A stretch of DNA of 64,000 bases from Anaeramoeba flamelloides. Lineage: Eukaryota > Metamonada > Anaeramoebidae. The stretch is taken from positions 5,828,001-5,892,000 of the forward strand of contig JANTQA010000047.1 of the NCBI GenBank assembly GCA_027625915.1, read 5' to 3'. Numbering within the stretch: position 1 is the first letter of the stretch; each line of letters opens with the position of its first letter. A model generated the notes under the pieces. It was given only the letters and a program-made list of their open reading frames with translations, was not told where the DNA came from and searched no databases. Shown one piece after another: positions 11,808 through 23,323 of the stretch. Both the position numbers and the translations under genes were made by a program.

Positions 11808-12827
11808 ATGTTTTCAAAATTTGAAAAGAAAAAAAAAGAAAGAAATAGATCATCATGTCGGCGCTATTACCCAGACGAAATTGAGGAGTCTGCGTTTGGA
11901 GCTGCAACTGAAGAAGAACAGTTAGCGCTTATTGATGTTGCTAATATGAGGAACAGGGAAGATCGAGTCGAAAAACTGTATGCCATTTTCCCAAACGAGA
12001 TCGTGTTTAGTTGGGAGAAAGGGCGAGTTGAATTTTCGGCCCGTTTAATTAACATTCTGTGCTATGCCTATGGCCAAGGAAGGACAAACGTACGTAGCTG
12101 TTTGGGGAGCTATTTTAAAAGAAAAGGGTACCACAATATGACTGTCCGGAGTAAGAACACGGGAATGATCTTTGTCCAAGAGAAATATATCGAGAGGGAA
12201 AAGGAAAAACAGGAGCAGGAAACGAGAAAAATCAAGCGTGAAGAGAAAGAAGCAGAAATGGAAAAAGAACAAAGAAGACAACGAAAAAGACAACGAAGAA
12301 GGGAAAAAAAAAAATCAAGTCAATGGAAAAAAAGGAAAAAAAACACTATGGCAAAAGAAAAAAATGTTCCAAAAGACTACCAAGAAAAAAATCCAAAAAT
12401 GAAAATGGTCAAGAAAATCGTTTTTCCAAATCTAAACAATAAAAGAGATCAGAAGACTGAAAGCTCTTGTTTAAATTTAGAAAATCAAAAGCACACAACA
12501 AAAAAGATCATAAAAGAAAACAATGAGAAAAATGAATTGTCAAATTATGAACAAGATTTTTTCTCCTTAAACCAGTCCCCTTTTTTCTGGGATTCCTTTT
12601 GGACATACACAACTTCAAACTCAGACGAAAAAGAAAAAGAAACAAATCCTAAAAGGAAAAGTTCTCTCTTTGATACCTCGATCATTTCAGAAATCAAACC
12701 AAAAAATGATTTCCTCGAACAATTTCAATTCGTTTTACCTTACCAATTTGAAACAGAAGGATTCCCCATTTGTATTCCAAATCTGGAAAACGTTTTTGAA
12801 TATACTAATATGGGATTTCATTATTAG
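11808..12827 (+). CDS. Uncharacterised 339-residue protein with charged central coiled coil
   Basis: A single-exon frame from ATG at 11808 to TAG at 12825. I do not recognise the family. Residues about 20-130 look folded: an acidic helix (about 24-50) is followed by SWEKGRVEFSARLINILCYAYGQG and a basic segment with NVRSCLGSYFKRKGYH and TGMIFVQEKYIE. Two helices then a strand could suit a small DNA-binding fold, but this is inference only. Residues about 130-190 are almost all Glu/Lys/Arg and probably form a coiled coil or single alpha-helix and nuclear localisation signals. Low complexity follows, then a hydrophobic/aromatic C-terminal segment (FLEQFQFVLPYQFETEG). The 5' portion is richer in G+C than its surroundings, supporting real coding. 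There are no close neighbours. Confidence 0.7.
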   Translation: MFSKFEKKKKERNRSSCRRYYPDEIEESAFGAATEEEQLALIDVANMRNREDRVEKLYAIFPNEIVFSWEKGRVEFSARLINILCYAYGQGRTNVRSCLGSYFKRKGYHNMTVRSKNTGMIFVQEKYIEREKEKQEQETRKIKREEKEAEMEKEQRRQRKRQRRREKKKSSQWKKRKKNTMAKEKNVPKDYQEKNPKMKMVKKIVFPNLNNKRDQKTESSCLNLENQKHTTKKIIKENNEKNELSNYEQDFFSLNQSPFFWDSFWTYTTSNSDEKEKETNPKRKSSLFDTSIISEIKPKNDFLEQFQFVLPYQFETEGFPICIPNLENVFEYTNMGFHY

Positions 12828-13396
12828 GATTCTTTATGTTTTTGCTTTTTTGTTTATTTTGTTTTTTCTTGAAAATATTTTAATTTGGTGATATATTAAG
12901 ATATTAATTCATATATTAAATCTTCAAATTTAAAAATATTTATTAATTGATACACATATATACTTTTTTATATCTCTTACTATCGGGAGTACTGTATTTT
13001 TTTTTTTTTAATAAATTTTGTTTTTATGAAAATAAATACAGAAATACGATCAAAATACAGCTTAAATCAACTCTCGATTCACTGTTTGAGTTCAATCAAA
13101 ACTCCAAAATCGTGAGCTGAAAATTATAAAAAATAAAAATATTTTCAACTTTTTATTATTTTTTAATTTCATAGAATCAAAATAATTTTAAGGTTTAACG
13201 AAGGGGACGAATTCTCATTTTTTTTTTTTTATCAGGAATAAACAAATCAGAATAATACTTTATTTTTTCGAAAATTTTTTTGAATCTCCATACTACAATA
13301 ATATAAACCTCCATTGTTTCTGTTTCTCATTAAATATAGGAAACCAAAACATGATTATTTTAAAACATAAAGGGAAATCAAATTTTCAAACCTACA

Positions 13397-13429
<33 letters not shown>

Positions 13430-13778
13430 AAATCGATATTTTAAATTAAATGTATACTTTTTTTTTTTATTCTTATTGTACAAAAAAAAAATTGAAATAT
13501 TATTTAAAAATCATTTTTTTCTTGTAAATTATCATTTTACTAATATTATTAGTTTTACTTTAAAAATTATTTTCGGGGCAATCCTTTTTACAAAACTAAT
13601 TTTTTCCAAATTATTTCAAAATATTAAATATTTATATTTATTTTTTATCACTTATTATTAGTAAAAACATTTAAAGAATAAGAAATAATTTTGAACGCAA
13701 AAATAATTTCAAATTGTTTATAAAACTTTTAATTGTAAATTTTTTTTTTTTCTTTGAGTCTACTTTGGATTTATTTAT
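12828..13778. other. Intergenic region with a 40-nt poly(A) run
   Basis: A+T-rich spacer between the 339-residue gene and a small MITE. It carries an uninterrupted A-run at 13398-13437. No gene recognised. Confidence 0.55.
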
Positions 13779-13977
13779 TATAGTCATTTCAACTTTCAAG
13801 GAACAAACTTCAACAAAATTTTAGGTACCATAAAATTCTCAAATTAAGTCATAAAATTCAGATTCTAGTAAAATAAATTGTAAAAATAAAAAATGAAAAT
13901 TTTGTGCCTTAATTTAAGATATTTTTATGTCCAAAATTTGGTTGAAAGTTTGTTCCTTAAAAGTGGAACTGACTATA
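13779..13977. mobile_element. Small MITE (~200 bp), family 2, copy 1
   Basis: A TATAGTC...GACTATA element whose left arm (AGTCATTTCAACTTTCAAGG, then AACAAACTTCAA) is matched by the reverse complement of the right arm (AGTCAGTTCCACTTTTAAGG, then AACAAACTTTCAA). The two arms cover most of its length, with a TA at each edge. It is non-coding. A related copy lies at 60215-60417. Confidence 0.75.
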
Positions 13978-14972
13978 TTATTTTAAGTTCAAAATACAAT
14001 TGTTTTCATTTTTTAATTTCAATTCATAATAGGTTGATGTAAATAATGTTTCATTAGAGTAAGAAAAATTATTTGTGAGAGTTTTTTGGAAATATCATTA
14101 ATTTGAAATCATAAAATCAATAAGTTGTGCCTAAATTGCCCTTTAGCGAATTAAAGTACAAGTGTAACAGTTGTCTAATTTATACCTTTTCAAAAAAAAA
14201 AAAATTAATAAAAAAAAAAATGATCTTTTTTACTCAACTCGTTATGAAATAAAATATGAAGAAAATCAATACAAATAAAATCATGATTAAAAATGGATTT
14301 TTAAAATAAAAATTATTTGATTTCTGAATCCACCTGATAAAACTCTAATATTTATTAAAAAATTGTATTAAATGATTTTATTTCAATTTATTTTTTAAAA
14401 TTTTTTCTTTACTGAAAGTTTAAGTATCAATATATCATTATTTGATGATATTATCTTTAGGGTTCAGCATCAATTTTTCTATGTAAACTATTTTTCAAAA
14501 ATTACGAATCACTTGATAATGTTATTGGAAGTTGTTTTGAGGGTTTATTCATATATTCCTATCAAAAAAATATTTTAAATTTTTGGATCAGAATCATTTT
14601 TTCTATTTTAATAATTTTTCTAATTTATTGTTTTGCTTTTGTTTTTTTTTTCAATTATTTTTTGCATTTTCTTTTTTTCTTTTTTTCTTTTTTTCTTTTT
14701 TTTGGCTTTATTTTATATATTTGTAAAAGATCATGTGGAAAAAAAAGAGATCTTTGAAAAGACCAATAATCACTACAAAATTGAGACTATAGATTTCTTT
14801 TAAAATGAATTTAATTTTTCGTAAAAAATCTTCTTTTTAAAATTTTTTCAGTGAAGGATCAGTAATAACAAATTGGTAATTTACATTTAAAAAATTGTTA
14901 CTCACTTTTTTTTGGTTTTTGGATTTAATTTTTTTTTTTTTACATTAAAAAATATCAGGCTTTTATATATTA

Positions 14973-15094
14973 AGAATCATTGAAAAGTGAATTACAAATC
15001 AGATTTAATTATTAGTTGTTTTTAAATACTAATGGGTCTATTTTTTTTTTTAAATTTATTATTTCAGTTGAGTCATAATTTTTGAAATGGTCTT
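14973..15094 (+). repeat. Dispersed repeat family E, copy 1
   Basis: About 120 bp shared with 20589-20711 in the same orientation. It includes AAATCAGATTTAATTATTAG and TTTATTATTTCAG followed by TTTTTGAAATGG. Confidence 0.7.
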
Positions 15095-15659
15095 TACATC
15101 TTCTGTAACTTATATTTTATTATAATGTTTCTACATTGAAATAATTTTTCATTTTTTGATTGATCGTTTTATTTTATTCTTTTTTTATGATATAAAAGAA
15201 AATACTGATAATGTATTCATAAATTATTGATTAAAAACATGTTAATAAAATTTTACAAAAAAAATATGTGGATAATATTTTCTGTGGACTTTTAACAAAC
15301 ATTTTTTTTTTTCATTTTTTATTTTTTTTTGAATTTTTCCTTTCAAATAAAAACATAAAATTTTTCAACTTTGTTGGTTCTTTTAGATTAGTTAAAAATT
15401 TAAATGTTTTCAAGAGAATAAATATGGGTTAGTTATAAAAAAATTGGTTTCCAGCCCGAATATAGGTGCTTAATATATATATATATATAAAACTAAATTC
15501 CTAAAATTTGGGCTCAAAAGGAGCGAACTTTGTTTGTCGTCCTCCTCATTCAAATTTTGTCCGCCTGTTCAAAAATTGCACCAAAACCAATCAAGCAAAC
15601 TATTTAAAAAAAAACAATTCAAAAAACTCCAAAAGTAAATTCCATCCCAATTAATTTGT

Positions 15660-15870
15660 TTTTTTTTTTTTTCCTTTTTATTTTTCCACTTTTGCAGTTA
15701 CATAATATGTTTCTTGTTTGATCTGAAATTTTTTTTTGATGGTTGATTGAAGGTTAGTGTTGAGTTTGTTAGATTGAAAAATCACATACAATCAGTTGAT
15801 TTAATAGTATCATTTGATCGATCAACAATTGTTTGTGAAATTTCAACAAATTTACGCAAAACATTTTTTA
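15660..15870 (-). repeat. Dispersed repeat family F, copy 1 (reverse orientation)
   Basis: The reverse complement contains GTAAATTTGTTGAAATTTCA, AACAATTGTTGATCGATCAA and TGTATGTGATTTTTCAAT. The same order is seen at 38820-39200 and, more diverged, at 26090-26440. No coding content. Confidence 0.7.
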
Positions 15871-16844
15871 TTCCGCTCGTTTCATCATTTTGGACACACT
15901 GATTTTTGTTTTTGATTTTATGGTTTTATATTTTTTTTCTTTAATTTGGATGAAAAGGGTTACTTATTAAAACTTTAATACACAGTAAACTTAAATGTGG
16001 TTTTATATTACATTTGGAAAAATATATTAAATTGGGTTTTTGTTTTCTTATTTTTGATTTGGGGTGTGTTCAAATTTTTGGAATGGGACTTAGTTAAAAA
16101 AAGTAGGAAATTATTTATAAGATAAAATTGAAAAATATACAGATATATCAAAAAAAAACATTTACAATTGTCGAAAAATAATATAAATTGATAAAATTAT
16201 CAAAGTTCCAAAAATGATTCCTTTTTTGAGATTTTTAGAATCTTTAAAAGTCAAATTTAGTGATCATAATATCAAAATTATTATAAAGGAATTGGTTTTT
16301 ATCAACATTTTCAACCTATAATCAAAAAAAAAAAACAATTTTTTCTTGCTTTCGGAGATTATTTTGATATCAAGATCTTTCAATATACATGTTACTAAAA
16401 TCAATTGGTTTAACCTTATATCAACTGTAAAATTTAACGAAACTTTTTATAATATGCTAATTATTTTTGTTTACTAAGATAAATGAAAATAATATTCAAA
16501 AAATAAAAAAAAATTTAATAAGAAACTTTAAAAATAAGAGCATTACAAATATTTTATTATTCGAACAAATTTTTTATTTATATATTGTAAAATACAAAAC
16601 ACATCATTGTATATACAGAACAGTATAAATAATATTGCAACCCTCCTTTAAAACTTTATTTATTATAGAAACATCTGCAATACAAAAAATGAAAATTTTG
16701 AATGTTAAAATAATTTTAAAAGAAAATGAGAAGTAAAAAAAAAATTTTGTTGGTTTTGGTTTCTCATAAAAAATCATAAAATAAAAATAAAAATAAAAAT
16801 AAAAACAAAATAATAAGAATAAGATTTAAATTTTTTTTTTTTTA

Positions 16845-19800
16845 TTAATTCTCGATAATATTCAATATTCGTGAAAAATCTTGGCTTAATATCTTTTCAG
16901 CTTTTTGATAAGCATGTACTTTTCTTTCACAATTTTTTCTTTCTCTTTCGATTTCTGGATTTTCAGCTAGCAGTATATCGATTTTTTTTGGTTGATAAAT
17001 TTTTTCGATTAAAAAATTTTGCAAATTATCTTTTAATTTATTTACTAAGAAAAACATGATTATTTTAGGGATTGTGTCTATTAATTTTATTTTGACTATT
17101 TTCATATAATTCATTAACAAATTCTTTAATAATTTGATTTCTTGTTTTTCATATTTTTGAATTGAAAAATCCTTAATGTTGTTTGGCATTGTTAATGTAT
17201 TTTTGATATCGAGTTGCCAGTTTCTATTTGTGGGGTAATCATTTAGCATGTCAATAAATTTAATGGGAGAAGTTTTTTTAATATTTCTATGAGAATAAAT
17301 TTGTTGGTTGTTACTAACGTTGGGACTATTGTTATTATTGGTGGTGTTATTGCCATTGCCGTTGGTATCATTGTTATTGCTTGAAATCCTATTTATATGG
17401 TCGGTGGGCTTTTTAAAATCAGGGTGATTTAAATTGATAAAGGCCGATTCCGAATCAACAATTTGATTTACAAACACAATACAGGGCTCTAATAGGGAAT
17501 TTAAATAATTTTGCGATTTTTGAATGATTTTTTCTTTTAAAACTAAAAATCGATTAAGCTTTTCAATTTTAATTTTTGTAGTAATGATCGAGTCAAGTTC
17601 GCGAAATACAATTTTTACACAATTTTGGCAAGGAACCCTAAAATTTTCTATTTTATTTTTAACCAAAATTTCAAAGGTTTTATCTGGAATGAAAAGTGTC
17701 TTTTTTGTACCTTTAGAATTTTTCATCAATAATATTAATTCCTTTTCGGTTAATCCTTGTAATGGGTCAATGTCTTTGATAAAATTGGTAAATATTTCAT
17801 AAAAGATGTGATTGATTCTTGAACCCCCCTGAAGAAATTTTAAATGCTCGTCTTCGTATAAGTCAACACCGTCAATTAAGGCAGAAAACTTCTTTGAAAA
17901 ATCAAAAATTAATGTCATCAATAGCGTGTTTTTATTGCCATCGATTTTTGATTGCCCAAAGGTTTTTAATTGTTCCTCCCATTTAATTTTATTTGTTGTC
18001 ACTTTTCTCCGGACTTCGGGTAGAAATATTTCAATTCGTTTAATAAATAATTTTGATAAGGTTTTTGATAAGTATTTTGTTCCACACCGATCGGAAATGT
18101 CCTGATAAGAGGGATGATTTTGAAAGTATTTTTTCTCTAATTTAATTGCCTTCTTGACGGTAACATTATTATCAACTTGCTTTTGGCTTCGGTTGACAAC
18201 AGGTACATAACCATATCTTAACGGTAAAACTTTCCCATTGATTATATCCCGGACGTTCGTACCTTCATCCATCAAATCAACTTTGGTCAAAATTGCTAGC
18301 GTCCTTTCGCTATCTGGATCAATTGTTTTCGCTAATTTATATGCTCTTGAATTTGCAATATCAATGTTTGATGGAATGACACAGAGAATTAATGCTCTTG
18401 GATTGGAGGCAAATTGCGTAACCATTTTATAAATACGTTCAGGTAAATCTTTTTTTTGATTGCCAATTGGGTTGTTTGTTAATCCGGGTAAATCAACCAG
18501 TGTTAAGTTAACAGTATCTTTTGAATATATCTTTGGAAAATATAAAAATTATGTTGAATATTATAAATAATAAATTTTAATTCATGTGAATAAACAAATT
18601 ATATTAAGGTCAAATATGTCCAAAAAATGAACACTGTTTTTTTATTATTTTTTCATTTACTTTTTTTGGAGTTTTATTTTTTTTCTCTCAAAAAAAGAAT
18701 TTGGTTTTTTGGAATTAAAAAGTAGAGAAGAAGAAGAATAAAAATCAAAGGCGTGATTCCAATTTGGTGGGGAAAGTATTGAAGAAGAGAAATGGTGGTG
18801 ACAATTTAACTTTTTCTTAAATACAATTGCCTATATGCGCTGGTTTTAACTACGAGTGATAAAACTATAACAATACCTTGTATTGGGATCAACTTCTGTC
18901 AATTATGGCATTATGCAAACAGCGGTATTATGGTGGTGATCCTGAAATTTTCGACATAATCAATATCAAAGAAAATAACCAACAAGCCCATTTAGCACTT
19001 GGGTTACAAAACAAAACTTTCCAATTAAGTTTTGGCTTTTTTTTAATTATTTTTTACTTTCTTTTATTTTTTTCAGAAAACTAATTCGAGTTTAAAATAC
19101 TTCTAATGACTGTAATTAAAAGGTTCTTTTGACTACTCTTTGAATTAATAGTCACAAATTTAGTCACTTCAAAACTCTCTCTTTAACAGATTAAGAGCTC
19201 TTGAGTACTTAACCCTAACCAATAAAACCTAAGACTTTTCTTTCTCTTTTTCTTTTCTTTGTCTTTGACTAGAAATAAAATTTTTTATTTTCATTTTTTC
19301 CGAAAGAAAAGCTACTTTATGGGTTATAACTTTGCCTTCATTATAGCTAGGGTATAAAAAACTTTAAATTTAGTATTCCAAGAAGTGCTGTCAAGTTCCA
19401 TAGAGTGCCTAGGTTTTCCAGAACTTAAAAGAATGGAGTATGATCAAAAATTTAACTCAATTATTTTAAATTCTGGTAAACCTAACGTGAAGTGCCAGAT
19501 TTTTTTTATTTAAAGAAATAAACTGAAAATTTTTGAAATTTTTCCTTTTGTTTCAAAAATTAAAAAAACCCTAACCACAGTTTTCTAGAATTCAAAAGAA
19601 TAGAGTAAAATCTTGTATTTTTCTTTATTCTGTTGAATTCTGGAAAATTGGACAACAAGCAGGCGAGCTTTTAGTACTTACTCTTTAGCCGAAAAAAAAA
19701 AAAGATTTTTCACTTTTTCTTCAAATTAAATTTTCATTAATCTTATTTTTTTAAAAAAAGGTATCTAATTTTTTTTTAATTTGATTTTATTTTTTATAAT

Positions 19801-22800
19801 TTATTTTTTTTAGAAAGTATTAGAGAAAAAAATAACTGTCACAGCAAGCGATAAAATTAATTTTTGGTTTGTATTTTGTCCCAAAAAATGTGATATGAAA
19901 ATAAAGTTATCAATGCATATTTTGATATTTACTCTTACGGACAAATTGAGTTTGTTTTAAATTAATAAGTGGATTTAGTATTTTGTTCTCTTGATTAAGA
20001 AAGTCTCTATTTGATAAATGGTTCAAAATTGAAGTAAATTCTAATTATGTAAATTCTTTTAACTAATAGATTTGTGGTGTTTTTTGGTGGGTGGGTTCAT
20101 ATTCATTTCAAATCTTTTTAGTGAATCCAAGAAAAACAACTAAAAATAAGAAAATATTGAAGTAATTATATTTCGAATATATAGTTATCCAATTTTTAAC
20201 TAACAAAAAATATATTCTTACAAATTAAAACCAAATTTCATAAATTTTACAAAAATTGAAATTTCAAAATGAAGTAAAAACCCCATTCTTAATATACCAG
20301 ACACACTTTAAATAGAATTTTCTGAAATTAATTATTCTTTTCAAAAAAGTTTGATCTTAACCAAATTTCGAAATTAGGGGCAAACTTTTTTATTACTATT
20401 TATTTCTTTTTACATTTGTCTTTCAAAAAAAAAAAAAATATTACACTATATTTTTATGTTTTAAACTATATTGGCTATTATCTCTAAATATTTTCGTAAA
20501 ATATATTATTATTCAAAAAAAAAAAAACACTTGTACAAATTTTTTTATGATGAAAAATCTTCCCCTATTTTTGAAATTAAGCTTATTTAGAATGATTTAA
20601 AAGTGATTTATGAATCAGATTTAATTATTAGTTGTTCTTCAATACTATTGGATATATTTTTTTTTTAATTTATTATTTCAGGTGAATCACAATTTTTGAA
20701 ATGGAGTTTAGATAATATTTTTCTTAGAAGAAAAATGGTTGGTTGGTGGAAAACACTATCAACTTGGAATTAAGAATTTGATCATGAAAAATTTCAAATT
20801 CCTAAAAATTGTAAATTCTAGAGTTCTTCTGGATCTCAAGAGATAAAGGGATATAGTTCAACAATATTTTGAACTATGGACCCATCGTAGTGGTATGATT
20901 TTAGATATATTTTAAAAAGGATATTGTGAAATTGATCTTTTTTTGGTTGAAAAATTTAAAAAAAAAAATTCACAGGATCTCAATGAAAAAATATAAATAA
21001 CAAAACAATCAATTTTTCAAAAAAAATGCAAAGTATCTTTATTTTGAAAAAATGTAATCAAAAATTTCAAAAAAACAAATTTTCAATAACAATTTCAAAA
21101 AATTCAAAATCTAAATAACAAAAAAAGTTTCATAGTATTTCAATGGCAAAAATTCAAATAAGAAAAAATTCATTCTTCAATAATAAAGACCAAAAAATAC
21201 GAATAATAGAAAAAAAAATTAAAAGGATCTCGTAGGTAAAAAATTCAATTAATAAAAAAAAATTACAAGTATCCTCGATTTCAAAAATTCAAATTTTGAA
21301 AAAAAAAAACAATCTTATCTTGTTTGATATTTTCAAATGCTTAAATTTCTTCAATTAGAAACAAATTGTTTTCTTTTTTGTACAAAATCAATTTAATTCT
21401 AATTTGTGATTGTTTTATAAATATCTACATTTGACAAAGTAATGGTTTTATAATATTCTTTAATAAAAAATTAACTCATTTGAGAAATCAGAAAAATGAA
21501 AAAAAATCTTCTTCGAGATTTCAAAAAGTTTCAAAGAATGAAACTTCGAAGCTGACGTTTATTGTTTTCAAAATTATATATTCTAGGTGAATTTAAATTG
21601 GAAACTGAGTGTCGCTCTTTGGTGCTCTTTTCTAAAAATGTCGATGTTTTTGATTGTTGTTTTTTAGAAATTGGTCGTATGATACAGAACAGAATGTTTT
21701 GTTTTTAATTTGTATTAGGTACTCAGAAAAATTACTAATAAAGTAGTGAAAAAAATACCTGACAAAATTTTTAATTGTGAATATTAGTAAAATTGATGTG
21801 TAATTTCATTTATTTTCAATCAAATCCTTTTTTTAAATAGCCAAACTTTTTAAAATTATAACTCCAACACTTATTAGAATGATGATTAATGAAATCACAT
21901 TTATTCAAAACACCATTCAATCAATCAAAAAACAAGAATAAAAATTATCTTTTTACCAAACTCGTAGTAAACCTCTATAAAACTCGATTGTTTTTTCAAA
22001 AAAAGTTGATCTACTTAGGCTATCAAACAATTACTCGAGTATTCTAGAGACACCTTACTTTGATGAACTTTAGGTAGGTTTATTACTAGGTTCATAAAAA
22101 ATTTGGTTATTTATAATAAGGATTTGATTGAAAATAAATGAAATTACACAAAAATTTTCCTAATATTCACAATTAAAAATCTTGTCAGGGATTTATTTTG
22201 GTATGGTATTTTTTTCCCTACTATAAATGTTTTTCAATTTCAAACATTATTTTCAACCGTAATGTCCCATCATTTAAAATATTTTTTTTTATCTTTCCTT
22301 AGTTGGTGACTTTGAAGATATTCGTTTGTTTAGATTTGGTACACAAACAAATAATCTTTTTTCCTATTTGCATAATCATAGACCTTAAAGCGATTCAAGC
22401 CATTTTAAAAAAACTGTGGTAAATAAAGTTTTTGGAAGCTATCTTTAAAACTGTTCATAAACTTCAGTCCGCCTCTTTTTGTGTGTCTATTAAAAACTTT
22501 TCTGTAAGACTTTTTTTTAAAATGACCCCACCAGCTGAACAGATCAACAAAAATTCGAATGAGGTGTAATTGAATGGAATTTGAGGTTTAAACCTTTTTT
22601 TGTGTTCTTATTTTATTTTTTAATAATCCACAAAGATCTTGGCGCTGATAGGTTTTACGGTTTGAAATTTATTTTTTCGAAATCAAAAAGTAATTCCCAA
22701 GAAGGAATTTAGGTTGAAAAATCTTGTAAAAATAGAGATCTCAAAACCTCAAATTTAAACAAATTGGTGTCTTTTGAGAATTGTCCGAAAAAAAGAAGGT

Positions 22801-23323
22801 TTGCCCATAATTTCAAAAAAATTAAAACAAAAAGAAAACAAAGGAACAGAAAAAAGAAAATAAAAAACAAAATAAATATAAAAAAATAAAATCATACAGA
22901 TAATCGAATTGGTTTTGATGATATTTCTTTTCCTTTTGCGATCCGCTCAGTTTCATCTTTTATTTCTTGTCTAATTTTCTCAAAATTATAATACTTTTTG
23001 CCTTTTTGGTGTAAAAACTCACCCCAGGGCCTTTCTGCTTCGAGTCTAATTTCGTTTTTTTTTTCTTTACTTTTTTTTCTTCGTTCTTCTTTTTTATCAA
23101 AGATCTTATGAAGCTGCAATATTAGTGGCCTACGAGTAACAATGTTATTTCCACGTGGTAGGAAATCCATTTTCACAATAGACTCCAAGACAGAACTTTT
23201 CCCAGACGACTGTTCACCAACTACAACGATTTGTGGTAACTCAAAAGTAGTTATCTTTGCAGACGCAAGAATGTCTTGAATTTTGTTAATAACAACGATG
23301 AGAGAATCCATTTTAGATTGCAA
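16845..23323 (-). CDS. Dynamin-related GTPase (Vps1/DRP1 type), 2 exons
   Basis: Exons 22898-23323 and 16845-18530 join in phase 0 at ...[22 protein letters not shown], exactly the dynamin signature, giving 703 residues. Dynamins assemble as GTP-driven collars that divide membranes such as mitochondria, peroxisomes and vesicles. Seen: P-loop GEQSSGKS (36-43), switch-I TRRP (63-66), DLPG (155-158), TKVD (224-227), then the stalk. An Asn-rich linker at roughly 525-550 stands where classical dynamins have a PH domain, and a GTPase effector domain fills the last ~100 residues. The missing PH and Pro-rich tail fit a Vps1/Drp1-like protein. The donor is GTATGATTTT and the acceptor TTTTCCAAAG. A charged Lys/Glu insert lies between switch I and DLPG. 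The start at 23323 gives MQSKMDS; the inner ATG at 23311 is possible. Confidence 0.93.
19131..19220 (-). repeat. Dispersed repeat family H, copy 1
   Basis: The reverse complement of this stretch (CTGTTAAAGAGAGAGTTTTG, AAGTGACTAAATTTGTGAC) matches 37794-37915 at about 41 of 44 aligned bases by eye. Both copies lie inside long introns, this one in the dynamin gene and the other in SF3B3. Confidence 0.7.
19400..19655. repeat. Cluster of two palindromic CCAGAATTCAAAAGAAT repeats
   Basis: Two successive palindromes. In the first (about 19400-19496), GTGCCTAGGTTTTCCAGAAC then TTAAAAGAATGGAG pairs with CTCAATTATTTTAAATTCTGG and TAAACCTAACGTG. In the second (about 19579-19650), TTTTCTAGAATTCAAAAGAA pairs with TTCTGTTGAATTCTGGAAAA. 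An AAATAAACTGAAAATTTTTG-like spacer between them recurs beside the same palindromes at 54915-55445. Confidence 0.7.
20589..20711 (+). repeat. Dispersed repeat family E, copy 2
   Basis: Same ~120-bp sequence and orientation as 14973-15094, with scattered substitutions. Intronic to the dynamin gene, on the opposite strand. Confidence 0.7.
20919..22267 (+). repeat. Dispersed repeat family G, copy 1, split by a MITE
   Basis: Begins GGATATTGTGAAATTGATC and continues through the GCTCTTTGGTGCTCTTTTCTAAAA motif to AAAATTACTAA, is interrupted at 21739-22225 by a family-1 MITE, and resumes at AATGTTTTTCAATTTCA to end near CCGTAATGTCCC. Without the insert it is about 860 bp, against ~600-630 bp for the copies at 34801 and 45029. 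Non-coding. Confidence 0.75.
21739..22225 (-). mobile_element. MITE family 1, complete copy nested in repeat G
   Basis: A 487-bp element. Its terminal inverted repeats are AGTAGTGAAAAAAATACC on the left and GGTATTTTTTTCCCTACTA on the right, with TA at each end. Its interior is inverted relative to the 3372 copy. The host repeat reads on across it, and the related copy at about 35370 shows the unoccupied site CAATAAATGTACC, confirming the ends and a TA target duplication. Confidence 0.88.

Larger units (their letters stand above)
13978..16844. other. Intergenic A+T-rich region with two dispersed repeats
   Basis: This holds the repeats at 14973-15094 and 15660-15870 listed separately, a (TA)n run near 15474, and a C-richer patch at about 15515-15600 that is open in two frames but has no recognisable product. 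No gene is supported. Confidence 0.5.
18531..22897 (-). other. 4.37-kb intron of the dynamin gene, filled with repeats
   Basis: Bounded by GTATGA (from 22897 downward) and TTCCAAAG (to 18531). The exons flanking it are contiguous in the dynamin alignment, so no missing exon is required. On the plus strand it holds the 19131-19220 repeat, a palindrome cluster at 19400-19655, repeat E copy 2, and repeat G copy 1 with a MITE inside it. An open frame at 18878-19084 (plus strand, 68 residues, with [21 protein letters not shown]) has less biased composition than its surroundings but no recognised family. Confidence 0.85.
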
